Shown: positions 33,864 through 40,773 of the stretch, piece by piece
How positions within the stretch are numbered: position 1 is the first letter of the stretch
Layout: every line of letters begins with the position of its first letter
NCBI GenBank assembly: GCA_964544695.1
Contig: CAZJDB010000091.1
Coordinates: 1 to 46,804 of the forward strand
Length of the DNA stretch: 46,804 nucleotides
Source of the DNA: Dinghuibacter sp964544695
GTDB lineage: Bacteria; Bacteroidota; Bacteroidia; Chitinophagales; Chitinophagaceae
Direction of reading: 5' to 3'
The notes under the pieces: model-generated
The model's database searches: none
The model's input: only the letters and a program-made list of their open reading frames with translations
Told to the model about the DNA's origin: nothing
Translations under genes and position numbers: made by a program

Positions 33864-34721
33864 TTGTATAAATTCGTCCCTAACGTGAACTGCGCTGTAT
33901 CCCATATCCCCTTGCGCTCAGGCACTGTCACCTTTTACCAATGGGGTCAGGGGCCGGTCGTCATCATTGCTCTTCATGGCTTTGCGGAAAATGCGCATTC
34001 ATTTGCGTCCTGGGGAAGATTGCTACCCGAAGGCTATTCCCTCTATATTCCGGATCTCCCATTGCACGGTCGCAGCAACTGGACCCAAGGCGTTCCTTTT
34101 ACGGTCGCCGACCTTCGTGAACTTTTTACGAAAATGACGGGGAGCGAGGGGCCTTACATCCTTTGCGGATTCAGTATGGGCGGTCGCCTCGCCCTTTCCT
34201 ATTTCCAACACTACTCCAAGACCGTCAGTCGCCTCGTGCTTTTGGCGCCCGATGGCTTAAAAGTCAATTTCTGGTATTGGCTGTCTACCCAGACCGTTTT
34301 GGGGAATTTTATATTCCGCAAGACCATGGAACATCCCGCCTGGTTTCTGGGTACCGTGGATTTCCTGGGTAAACGACGCCTGGTGAATATGGGTGTGGTA
34401 AAATATGTAGATCGCTACCTGCTGAAAGAATACAACCGCATGCGCCTGTATTGGGTATGGACCAGCATGCGCAGCTTCCGACCCGGGCTCAGGACCATTC
34501 GGACATTATTGCGGCAGCAACATAAACAGGCCAGGCTGATCTTCGGCAAATACGATCGCATTATCCAGCCGTCTCAGGGCTACCGTTTTCAAGGGAAAGC
34601 GAGGGGAACCATTGTCATCCGGGAATTACCTGTGGGACATCAGTTGCTCTCCCGAGAGCTTGCGCAAACCTGCCTCGAAATTGTGACCGATTATTCGCCT
34701 ATCTTGCGATCCTCTACCTGA
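33864..34721 (+). CDS. Alpha/beta hydrolase
   Basis: A cytosolic alpha/beta-hydrolase of up to 285 residues. The oxyanion-hole segment is VVIIALHGFAENAHSF, the nucleophile elbow is CGFSMGGRLALSY (GxSxG Ser), and late candidates for the acid and base are LIFGKYDRII (Asp) and ELPVGHQLLS (His). The family covers esterases, thioesterases and C-C hydrolases; the substrate cannot be read. There is no ATG at the right place: TTG at 33864 gives the longest frame and GTG at 33885 is an equally good start (MNCAVSHIPL). No Shine-Dalgarno sequence helps decide. The glycosyltransferase gene follows after 5 nt, so they are likely cotranscribed. Confidence 0.85.
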   Translation: MYKFVPNVNCAVSHIPLRSGTVTFYQWGQGPVVIIALHGFAENAHSFASWGRLLPEGYSLYIPDLPLHGRSNWTQGVPFTVADLRELFTKMTGSEGPYILCGFSMGGRLALSYFQHYSKTVSRLVLLAPDGLKVNFWYWLSTQTVLGNFIFRKTMEHPAWFLGTVDFLGKRRLVNMGVVKYVDRYLLKEYNRMRLYWVWTSMRSFRPGLRTIRTLLRQQHKQARLIFGKYDRIIQPSQGYRFQGKARGTIVIRELPVGHQLLSRELAQTCLEIVTDYSPILRSST

Positions 34722-34726
34722 GCACG

Positions 34727-35860
34727 ATGGTGTTTATCCTGAGCGGCGCCTTTTTATTCCTTCTATATGCCGCCTGCCTTGTCTTCTATAGGCGGGCCTG
34801 GTTATCGCTGCCCCTGTATAAAGTTCCCGATGGTTTCGCGCCCCGAACACAAATCAGTGTGATCATTCCGGCGCGCAATGAGGAAGAAAATATCGGCGCC
34901 TGCCTGCATTCCATCCTGGCCCAGGATTACCCCGCCGACCTTTATGAGGTTATCGTCGTCGACGACCATTCCACGGATAAGACGGCGCTGGTCGTATCCG
35001 GAGAGACCCGCGCCCGGTTGATCTCCCTTTCGGATCACCTCATCGCCGGGGAGCGCCTGAACGCCTACAAGAAGAAAGCCATCGATATCGCCATAGGGCT
35101 CGCGCGTGGCGATCTCATTGTGACTACCGACGCCGACTGCGTCGTCGAAAAAACCTGGTTGCGTCTCCTGGCAGCTTGTTACGAAGAAACGGGCGCGCTC
35201 TTTATTGCCGCCCCCGTTGCCTACACCGGGGAAAACTCTTTTTTAACCATTTTCCAGTCACTCGACTTCATGACCCTGCAGGGCATCACCGGCGCCTCCG
35301 TCTACCGGAAGGTCCATACCATGTGCAACGGGGCGAACCTCGCCTACAGCAAAGATGCCTTCTATGAGGTGGGAGGATTCAGGAACATCGACGCCATTGC
35401 TTCGGGCGATGATATGCTGTTGATGCATAAAATTCACTGCCGCCATCCCGACCGCATCCGCTTCCTGAAAGCACCCGGAGCCATTGTAAGAACGGCCCCA
35501 ATGCCTACCTGGAAATCCTTTTTCAACCAACGCATCCGGTGGGCCAGCAAGGCCGATAAATATGATGACAAACGCGTCATAGTGGTGCTGGCACTGGTGT
35601 ATACCTGGAACCTCTGGTTCCTGGCGGCAGGCATTGGTGCATTTTTCGAACCGCGCGTGCTCATCGCATGGATTGCGCTGCTGGCAGCCAAAACCGCAGT
35701 GGAAATGTGGTTCCTGGAACCGGTGGCAAAATTCTTTGGAAAAACGCGGCTCCTGTGGTATTTCCCCGTAGCCCAACCGGTCCACATCGCATACACGATC
35801 ATCGCCGGGTGGCTGGGTAAATTCGGGAGCTATCAATGGAAAGGGCGTCAGGTAAAATAG
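34727..35860 (+). CDS. GT2-family membrane glycosyltransferase
   Basis: A 377-residue processive-type GT2 enzyme. An N-terminal membrane helix (about 2-22) precedes the GT-A domain with ISVIIPARNEEENIGACL, VIVVDDHSTD for nucleotide binding, TTDADC as the DxD metal site, ASGDDMLLMHKI with the catalytic-base region, and FNQRIRWASKADKY, the QxxRW acceptor/product motif. Two or three membrane helices close the protein. This architecture resembles enzymes that polymerise or transfer sugars to lipid or polysaccharide at the inner membrane. Sugar and acceptor are unknown. It follows the alpha/beta hydrolase by 5 nt and is convergent with a lipoprotein gene 4 nt away. Confidence 0.92.
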   Translation: MVFILSGAFLFLLYAACLVFYRRAWLSLPLYKVPDGFAPRTQISVIIPARNEEENIGACLHSILAQDYPADLYEVIVVDDHSTDKTALVVSGETRARLISLSDHLIAGERLNAYKKKAIDIAIGLARGDLIVTTDADCVVEKTWLRLLAACYEETGALFIAAPVAYTGENSFLTIFQSLDFMTLQGITGASVYRKVHTMCNGANLAYSKDAFYEVGGFRNIDAIASGDDMLLMHKIHCRHPDRIRFLKAPGAIVRTAPMPTWKSFFNQRIRWASKADKYDDKRVIVVLALVYTWNLWFLAAGIGAFFEPRVLIAWIALLAAKTAVEMWFLEPVAKFFGKTRLLWYFPVAQPVHIAYTIIAGWLGKFGSYQWKGRQVK

Positions 35861-35864
35861 CGTG

Positions 35865-36266
35865 CTATTTCATCGCGTATTTATAGCTGGCGGTTGTTTG
35901 ATTGCTGCCTTCTGTATTGGAGGTAACCGTGATGGACACGTCGCAGGTCTCCTGCGCGGGAGTATTCGTAATGTTAAAAGTGGTGGTCGCGGCCGAAGTA
36001 CTCACGGAGGAGGTATAAAAGGTAGTCGAATTTCCGTCTACGTTAGCGCTTACCGCGATGGTTACGCCCTTGGGAGGCATGGTGGACGTGACCGTTACCG
36101 TAAGGGTGAAGGTGGGTCCCGGGGCTGGAGCCTGGTCTGAACCTGATACAGGATTAGTAGTAATGCTCAGGGCCGCTTCGGGTGTACTGCTTCCTTTGGA
36201 ACCGCAGGACTCAAATGCCGCACCTATAGTAAGTGCGGCAAGCACACAGAGGATGGTTGTTCTCAT
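35865..36266 (-). CDS. Small Thr/Ser-rich lipoprotein with Ig-like domain
   Basis: A 133-residue lipoprotein. The signal peptide ends at AAFESCGSKGS, with the Cys at about residue 21. The mature part is one beta-sandwich-like domain, very rich in Thr and Ser: FTLTVTVTSTMPPKGVTIAVSANVDGN, then TFNITNTPAQETCDVSITVTSNTEGSNQTT. This looks like an Ig-like or fibronectin-like surface domain. No family was recognised with certainty and no catalytic motif is visible. It is transcribed in the same direction as the Lrp-type gene 18 nt upstream and may be cotranscribed with it. Confidence 0.78.
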   Translation of the reverse strand: MRTTILCVLAALTIGAAFESCGSKGSSTPEAALSITTNPVSGSDQAPAPGPTFTLTVTVTSTMPPKGVTIAVSANVDGNSTTFYTSSVSTSAATTTFNITNTPAQETCDVSITVTSNTEGSNQTTASYKYAMK

Positions 36267-36284
36267 GAAGTGAAAATACGATAA

Positions 36285-36755
36285 TTATTCGAGGGAAACC
36301 CGGACATTCCGGTTGATACTTTCTTCCAGGGAAATAAACGTTTCGGTCCTTTCTATCCCTTTGATCTTTTGTATCAAATCGTGCAATACGTATCTCAGCT
36401 GATTGATATCTTTACATACGATCTCGGCAAACATGGAGTAATTACCGGTGGTATAATTGAGCCTGACGATCTCGGGAATTTTTTCAAGGTCCTTGGCCAC
36501 GGAATCATAAAGAGAGCTTTTTTCCAGGTAAATCCCGAGGAAAGCAATGACGTCGTATCCCAAAGCCTTCAGGTCCACCGTAAGCCTGGTACCCCTGACA
36601 ATCCCATACTCCTGCAGCTTTTTGATGCGTACGTGGATCGTTCCCCCCGAAACAAACAATTGCTTTCCCAGATCGGCGTAAGAGATTTCGGCATTTTCCA
36701 TCATGGCGTGAATAATCTGCAGGTCTAATTTGTCCAAATTCAATTTACCGCTCAT
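36285..36755 (-). CDS. Lrp/AsnC-family transcriptional regulator
   Basis: A 156-residue feast/famine regulator. The N-terminal winged HTH (LDKLDLQIIHAMMENAEISYADLGKQLFVSGGTIHVRIKKLQEYGIVRG) is followed by the RAM/AsnC effector domain (about 70-150). That domain has ALGYDVIAFLGIYLEK, VRLNYTTGNYSMFAEIVCKD and IERTETFISLEESINRNV. Such proteins form octamers or disks around DNA and respond to amino acids. The intergenic region on its 5' side holds an AT-rich array of TGAAT half-sites at 36801-36836, a candidate autoregulatory operator. Family call firm; regulon unknown. Confidence 0.95.
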   Translation of the reverse strand: MSGKLNLDKLDLQIIHAMMENAEISYADLGKQLFVSGGTIHVRIKKLQEYGIVRGTRLTVDLKALGYDVIAFLGIYLEKSSLYDSVAKDLEKIPEIVRLNYTTGNYSMFAEIVCKDINQLRYVLHDLIQKIKGIERTETFISLEESINRNVRVSLE

Positions 36756-36800
36756 TTTGCTATTTTATATTTGACAAATTTCAATGGAAAGCCATTAAAA

Positions 36801-36836
36801 TGAATAATATCTAATTATTCAATTTTAGTATTGAAT
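36801..36836. promoter_or_regulatory. Operator-like array of TGAAT half-sites upstream of the Lrp/AsnC gene
   Basis: TGAATAAT/ATTATTCA (36801-36821) is a perfect 8-bp inverted repeat with a 5-nt spacer. The overlapping ATTCAAT/ATTGAAT (36817-36836) is a perfect 7-bp inverted repeat. The forward half-sites at 36801 and 36832 start 31 bp apart, about three helical turns. The array lies 46 bp before the regulator's start codon. Binding is inferred. Confidence 0.5.
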
Positions 36837-36899
36837 ATTATCCAACGAAATCCAAATTTTATGTAGGTTTGTACGGTCGATGAAACAAAACATGGCGTT

Positions 36900-36928
36900 T
36901 TGCCCATTCGGCAAATTACAACTTTTTG
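36900..36928 (+). promoter_or_regulatory. Candidate promoter of the tRNA-like RNA
   Basis: TTG at 36900-36902 and ACTTTTTG at 36921-36928 (one mismatch to TAnnTTTG) are 18 nt apart, close to the -33/-7 spacing of Bacteroidetes promoters. Initiation 5-7 nt downstream would fall at about 36933-36935, the 5' end of the RNA's acceptor stem. A second exact element, TAGGTTTG at 36864-36871, lies further upstream. Confidence 0.4.
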
Positions 36929-36932
36929 ATAC

Positions 36933-37103
36933 TGTGGAGTGATGGAATTTGGCAGACATACCCTCTTGTCTCGGGGGTGGGGAGTCCGGAATAAACGTAA
37001 GGTAATGCCGTATCCGACCAAAATCGGGCACGACTGGGGTTGACCACCGCAACATTGCTTTATTGCTAACCGCCCCGTGGAGGTTCGAGTCCTCCCTCTA
37101 CAG
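36933..37103 (+). ncRNA. tRNA-like structured RNA with leucine-type arms and an insertion of about 100 nt in the variable region
   Basis: The ends form a tRNA acceptor: TGTGGAG (36933-36939) pairs with CTCTACA (37096-37102), with one G-T wobble, and the discriminator is G (37103). T8-G9 follow, then a class II D-arm, ATGGAATTTGGCAGACAT, of the leucine type. The anticodon arm is CCCTC-TTGTCTC-GGGGG (36961-36977), a proper 5-bp stem and 7-nt loop. Its apparent anticodon is GTC, with T and C at positions 37-38, unlike any normal leucine tRNA. The T-arm GGAGG-TTCGAGT-CCTCC (37079-37095) is perfect. Between the anticodon and T arms lie 101 nt instead of about 12-20. These include GGGG/CCCC able to close a variable stem and a CCGA-CCAAAA-TCGG hairpin. 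No CCA is encoded. A terminator follows 4 nt later. It could be a tRNA-derived regulator, a tRNA with an unknown insertion, or a pseudo-tRNA. Confidence 0.65.
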
Positions 37104-37107
37104 CTGT

Positions 37108-37133
37108 AAGGCCCTGATTTTCAGGGCCTTTTT
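37108..37133 (+). terminator. Strong Rho-independent terminator after the tRNA-like RNA
   Basis: AAGGCCCTGA and TCAGGGCCTT form a perfect 10-bp stem around TTT, running directly into further T residues. It lies 4 nt after the RNA's discriminator base, showing that the RNA is a short independent transcript. Confidence 0.95.
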
Positions 37134-37147
37134 CGTGCTCAAAGGGG

Positions 37148-37178
37148 TTGGAAAGATTCAAAAAAAATCGTATCTTTA
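37148..37178 (+). promoter_or_regulatory. Candidate promoter for the DUF4395 gene
   Basis: TTG (37148-37150) and TATCTTTA (37171-37178, one base off TAnnTTTG) are separated by 20 nt, matching the Bacteroidetes -33/-7 layout, 43 nt before the ATG at 37222. Confidence 0.5.
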
Positions 37179-37221
37179 GGCTTACTGGACTGGCTTTATA
37201 TCACAATAAAAAATCAGTTCT

Positions 37222-37656
37222 ATGAGCACACCATCCGTACAGCTTAATGAGTCCGTTTCCAGGGTCATCGCATTCCTGGTGATGATACTGTCTATCGTAT
37301 TCTTCTTCACGCACTTATTGGTTATCCCCCTTTTCCTGTTGTTCGACTTTTACCTCCGGGGCTGGGAAATGCAACGCTATAGCATCCTGCGCTGGATCGC
37401 CCTACAGGTAAACCATATTTTGTTTCAAAACCGCCAAAGACCCGTCTTTGCCGCGCCTAAATACTTCGCCGCCAAACTGGGCGCCTTTTTCAATTTTGCC
37501 GTTATTCTTACTTATGTGCTTGGTTATGATGCACTTACCAATGTCCTGGTGGGCGCTATGACGTGCTTTGCACTGTTGGAGGCCGTCTTCGGCTTCTGTG
37601 CCGGTACCTACATCTACAATTACTACGAGCGGCTGCGGCATCACCAGCATTCATAG
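37222..37656 (+). CDS. DUF4395 family membrane protein
   Basis: A 144-residue inner-membrane protein with four hydrophobic segments. It matches DUF4395: VQLNESVSRVIAFLVMILSI at the start, a central PVFAAPKYFAAKLGAFFN, and the C-terminal LLEAVFGFCAGTYIYNYYER. The Cys in FGFCAGTYIY is the family's conserved C-terminal cysteine. The family is often linked to thioredoxin-like or rhodanese proteins, but no such gene is adjacent here. It has its own promoter-like sequence and lies 18 nt before trmB, which has its own promoter element. Family call good, function unknown. Confidence 0.88.
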   Translation: MSTPSVQLNESVSRVIAFLVMILSIVFFFTHLLVIPLFLLFDFYLRGWEMQRYSILRWIALQVNHILFQNRQRPVFAAPKYFAAKLGAFFNFAVILTYVLGYDALTNVLVGAMTCFALLEAVFGFCAGTYIYNYYERLRHHQHS

Positions 37657-37658
37657 GT

Positions 37659-37666
37659 TATCTTTG
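37659..37666 (+). promoter_or_regulatory. TAnnTTTG promoter element before trmB
   Basis: TATCTTTG followed by CAGCC lies 8 nt before the trmB ATG (37675). The same TATCTTTGCAGCC string occurs before the Sco gene at 42497 on the other strand. Confidence 0.55.
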
Positions 37667-37674
37667 CAGCCTGT

Positions 37675-38382
37675 ATGGGCTACAAGAAATTGATCCGCTT
37701 CGCGGCCATCAAGGAATTCCCGAACGTCCTCGAATACCCCCAGGACATGGCCGGTCGCTGGTCCGAACATTTCCGCAACAACCACTCCCTGACCCTGGAA
37801 CTGGCCTGCGGAAAAGGAGAATATACCCTCGGTCTTGCCCGCCTTTACCCCGACGTCAATTTTATCGGCGTGGACATCAAGGGGAACCGCATTTGGGTAG
37901 GCGCCAAGCAGGCGCGGTCCGAAGGCTTGAAAAATGCCGCATTCCTTCGCAGCCAGATTGAACTCCTGGGAACCTACTTCGCCGCTGGCGAGGTAAGTGA
38001 AATTTGGATCACCTTCCCGGACCCCCAACTTCGGACTTCACGCGCAAAAAAACGCCTGACGCATCCGCGCTTTCTCCAATTATACGGTGAAATCCTACAG
38101 CCGGGAGGCCAGATCCATCTAAAAACGGATTCCCCTGACCTGTTCAACTTCACCCGCGAAGTCATCCGGCTGTACGACCTGCCACTGGAAACCGCAATAG
38201 AAGATATAAAAACCCTCGGAGCGACCCCTGAACTCAGCATCAAAACCCACTATGAGAGCCTTGATATAGCGGGCAGCCAAAAAGTACACTACCTCAAATT
38301 CGGCTTGGCGGATACCCTGAAAGATCAAACCCGGGCCGCAGCCCTCAAAGATTTCCTGGCAGCGGGGGTGCCTACCCCATGA
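37675..38382 (+). CDS. trmB: tRNA (guanine-N7)-methyltransferase
   Basis: A 235-residue SAM-dependent enzyme that methylates G46 in the variable loop of tRNAs. Class I methyltransferase landmarks: LELACGKGEYTLGLA as the SAM-binding loop, FIGVDIKGNRIWVGAKQA, IWITFPDPQLRTSRAKKRLTHPRFL with the TrmB signature TFPDP, and GGQIHLKTDSPDLF. The C-terminal region (residues about 185-215) has the conserved KTHYE for tRNA binding. The start at 37675 gives MGYKKLIRF. The ATGA at its end starts the DUF5522 gene, forming a coupled trio with the alkyltransferase-like gene. It lies about 570 nt downstream of the tRNA-like RNA; no functional link can be shown. Confidence 0.96.
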   Translation: MGYKKLIRFAAIKEFPNVLEYPQDMAGRWSEHFRNNHSLTLELACGKGEYTLGLARLYPDVNFIGVDIKGNRIWVGAKQARSEGLKNAAFLRSQIELLGTYFAAGEVSEIWITFPDPQLRTSRAKKRLTHPRFLQLYGEILQPGGQIHLKTDSPDLFNFTREVIRLYDLPLETAIEDIKTLGATPELSIKTHYESLDIAGSQKVHYLKFGLADTLKDQTRAAALKDFLAAGVPTP

Positions 38383-38573
38383 ATGAGTCGCCGGACTATT
38401 ACTTCAATGAACAGGGCCTCCTGGTGATGACCGAAGCCTATCTTTTGAAAAGGGGATATTGTTGCGGTAACGGTTGCCTGCATTGCCCCTATCTTTACGA
38501 AAATGTACCGGAACCAAAAAGAACGGAACTCCTCGAAGCAAGAAACGCCAAGGGTCATAAAACCCAGCGGTAA
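38379..38573 (+). CDS. DUF5522 small Cys-rich protein
   Basis: A 64-residue protein matching DUF5522: YYFNEQGLLVMTEAYLLKRGYCCGNGCLHCPYLYENV. The CCxxxCxxC arrangement (YCCGNGCLHCPY) is the conserved core and may bind zinc or an iron-sulfur cluster. The start overlaps the trmB stop as ATGA. The last 71 nt overlap the following alkyltransferase-like gene in another frame, an unusually long overlap. Function unknown. Confidence 0.88.
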   Translation: MNESPDYYFNEQGLLVMTEAYLLKRGYCCGNGCLHCPYLYENVPEPKRTELLEARNAKGHKTQR

Positions 38574-38904
38574 AAAGGACGATTCCTTTTTCGATCAGGT
38601 ATACCAGGTAGCCAGGCTCATCCCAAAAGGGAGAGTCACTTCTTACGGAGCCATCGGTCGCTTCCTGGGGGCGGCCTCCTCCGCCCGCATGGTGGGTTGG
38701 GCCATGGCAGCCTGTCCCAACGTCAAGCCCCCAATCCCCGCGCACAGGGTCGTCAACAGCAGCGGCCTGTTAAGCGGACGGCACCATTTCCGTCCCCCGG
38801 AAAAAATGGATCGGCTCCTGGTCAAGGAAGGTGTTCGCGTGAAAGATCACAAAGTGGTCGATTTTAAACAGGTATTCTGGGACCCGTCCAAAGAATTGCT
38901 GTAG
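38503..38904 (+). CDS. Alkyltransferase-like (ATL) protein, MGMT-type without the active-site cysteine
   Basis: A 133-residue protein of the O6-alkylguanine-DNA alkyltransferase DNA-binding domain. VYQVARLIPKGRVTSYGAIG contains the Tyr and the helix-turn-helix start. ARMVGWAMAACPN carries the Arg finger that flips the base. IPAHRVVNSSG replaces the catalytic PCHR of MGMT with PAHR, so alkyl transfer is not possible. Known ATLs bind alkylated guanine and hand it to nucleotide excision repair; uvrB is in this same window. No in-frame start codon lies downstream of 38503 before the domain, so the 71-nt overlap with DUF5522 appears real. Confidence 0.92.
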   Translation: MYRNQKERNSSKQETPRVIKPSGKKDDSFFDQVYQVARLIPKGRVTSYGAIGRFLGAASSARMVGWAMAACPNVKPPIPAHRVVNSSGLLSGRHHFRPPEKMDRLLVKEGVRVKDHKVVDFKQVFWDPSKELL

Positions 38905-38913
38905 ATTTATGCC

Positions 38914-40773
38914 ATGCGTCGCTTTATATGGCTGGCCTTATGCCTGAGCCCCCTCCCCTCCATCGCCCAAAATGACACCCTTGCTGCTTATATCAAGGCG
39001 AATTATTCTAAGATCGAGCGACGCATCCCTATGAGGGACGGGGATTCCCTTTTCACTGCCATTTATATTCCAAAAGACAGTAGCGAAAACCACCCATTTC
39101 TGATGATGCGGACCCCCTATAGCTGCCGTCCCTATGGGGAGGACAAATATCCGGGCAGGCTGGGGCCCAGCAGGCTTTTCCCCTCGGAAAAATACATTTT
39201 CGTGGTCCAGGACGTGCGGGGAAGGTATATGAGCCAGGGCCATTTCCAGGAAATGACGCCGGCCATCGATAAGAAAAAGAGTAAGAAGGACGTAGATGAA
39301 AGCAGCGATACCTACGATACCATTGACTGGCTACTCAAAAACATCGCACACAACAACGGGAAAGTAGGCCTGTATGGCATTTCCTATCCGGGATTTTATG
39401 CCGCGGCATCCCTGCCCGATGCGCATCCCGCCATTGCCGCGGTATCCCCCCAGGCGCCGGTAACCGATGAGTTCATCGGCGATGATGCCAACCACCGGGG
39501 TGCCTTTTTCCTGCTGGACAACTTCGATTTCATGAATTTTTTCGACCATCAGAGACCTGAACCCTGGATGAATTATCCCTCCATGTTCAGCGTCAAGTAT
39601 GACGATGCCTATACCTTCTTCCTCAACCTGGAGCCCATTAGCAAAGCAGATAGCCTGTACTATAAAAACCAAAGTAAGATCTGGGATGAATACCTGGCCC
39701 ACCCTGTCTATGACAGCTACTGGAGGTCCAGAAACATCCGGACCCACCTACGCAACGTGAAACCCGCGGTGCTCGTGGTCGGGGGTTGGTTCGACGCCGA
39801 GGACCAATTCGGAGCCCTAAGCACATTCACGGCAATAGACCACCAATCCCCGGGCAATAACGCCCACCTCCTCATGGGCCCCTGGACCCACGGCGGCTGG
39901 TCGAGGGGGGAATGGAGCAAATATGCCGACTATTCCTTCGGCGGAAACCTCAACGCGTATTTCCAGCAACAGGAACTGCGCTTTTTTAATCACTACCTGA
40001 AAGGGGAAGGTGTTTCCGACCTGGCTAAGGCCACCGTGTTCATCACGGGGGACAATAACTGGCAGCAGTTCAGCGCGTGGCCCCCCGATGAAAGCTCCAC
40101 CCAAACCTGGTTCCTCGGGTCCTCCAAAACCCTGTCCACAGACAAGCCCATGATCCCTTCCTCTTATGACCAATATGTGTCAGATCCGGCTAATCCGGTC
40201 CCTTATATTAAAGGCGTCAAAGCTTCCAGGGACAACAATTACCTCGGTGCCGACCAGCGCTTTGCCGCGCTGAGGCCGGACGTACTGACTTATACGAGCG
40301 ACGTACTCAACGAGGACCTTACCCTTACAGGCGAGATCATTGCCGACCTGTACGTATCCCTAAGCAGCACGGACGGCGACTTTATCGTCAAGGTGATCGA
40401 CGTGCTGCCTTCGGAGCCCTCCGGTGCCGCCGCCCCCACCGATCAGGAGAAAGCCCTTGGAGGTTACGAACAGCTCGTACGCGCAGAAGTAATGCGGGGC
40501 AAATTCCACAAAAGCTGGGAGAAACCCGAAGCCTTCCTCCCCAATACGGTTACCAAGGTGTCATTCGCCCTCAACTCCGTGGCTCATACTTTCAAATCGG
40601 GCCACCGGATCATGGTGCAAATCCAAAGCTCCTGGTTTCCCCTCGTGGACCTGAATCCCCAGACTTTTGTGAACATCCCCACGGCCAAGGCTTCGGATTT
40701 CCAAAAGGAGACGATCCGGATTTATCATGATCAGAGCTATCCGTCTTCCATCACCGTGAGGCGCCTGCCTTGA
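38914..40773 (+). CDS. CocE/NonD family exported serine hydrolase (alpha-amino-acid ester hydrolase-like)
   Basis: A 619-residue exported acyl hydrolase of the X-Pro dipeptidyl peptidase/CocE family. A signal peptide (RRFIWLALCLSPLPSIAQ) is followed by the alpha/beta domain with VQDVRGRYMSQG, the nucleophile elbow YGISYPGFYAA (Ser near residue 154), Asp in VGGWFDAEDQ (near 296) and His in GPWTHGGW (near 326). A C-terminal jelly-roll (about 420-610) completes the fold. MMRTPYSCRPYGEDKYP and GDDANHRGAF resemble the segments of alpha-amino-acid ester hydrolases and glutaryl-7-ACA acylases, including their acidic cluster for the substrate amine. Natural substrate unknown. It begins 9 nt after the ATL stop and ends adjacent to the convergent OsmC gene. 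Confidence 0.93.
   Translation: MRRFIWLALCLSPLPSIAQNDTLAAYIKANYSKIERRIPMRDGDSLFTAIYIPKDSSENHPFLMMRTPYSCRPYGEDKYPGRLGPSRLFPSEKYIFVVQDVRGRYMSQGHFQEMTPAIDKKKSKKDVDESSDTYDTIDWLLKNIAHNNGKVGLYGISYPGFYAAASLPDAHPAIAAVSPQAPVTDEFIGDDANHRGAFFLLDNFDFMNFFDHQRPEPWMNYPSMFSVKYDDAYTFFLNLEPISKADSLYYKNQSKIWDEYLAHPVYDSYWRSRNIRTHLRNVKPAVLVVGGWFDAEDQFGALSTFTAIDHQSPGNNAHLLMGPWTHGGWSRGEWSKYADYSFGGNLNAYFQQQELRFFNHYLKGEGVSDLAKATVFITGDNNWQQFSAWPPDESSTQTWFLGSSKTLSTDKPMIPSSYDQYVSDPANPVPYIKGVKASRDNNYLGADQRFAALRPDVLTYTSDVLNEDLTLTGEIIADLYVSLSSTDGDFIVKVIDVLPSEPSGAAAPTDQEKALGGYEQLVRAEVMRGKFHKSWEKPEAFLPNTVTKVSFALNSVAHTFKSGHRIMVQIQSSWFPLVDLNPQTFVNIPTAKASDFQKETIRIYHDQSYPSSITVRRLP

Noticed and set aside
36825..37055. Short minus-strand frames of 68-76 codons in the intergenic region
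   Set aside because: They run antisense through the structured RNA and have no signal, domain or coupled neighbour.
36933..37103. Interpretation of the tRNA-like RNA as tmRNA, tRNA-Sec or a group I intron-containing tRNA
   Set aside because: tmRNA has no anticodon arm and is over 300 nt. tRNA-Sec needs anticodon TCA and a 6-bp D-stem. The inserted part is too short for a group I intron and, by the pairing seen, is not in the anticodon loop.
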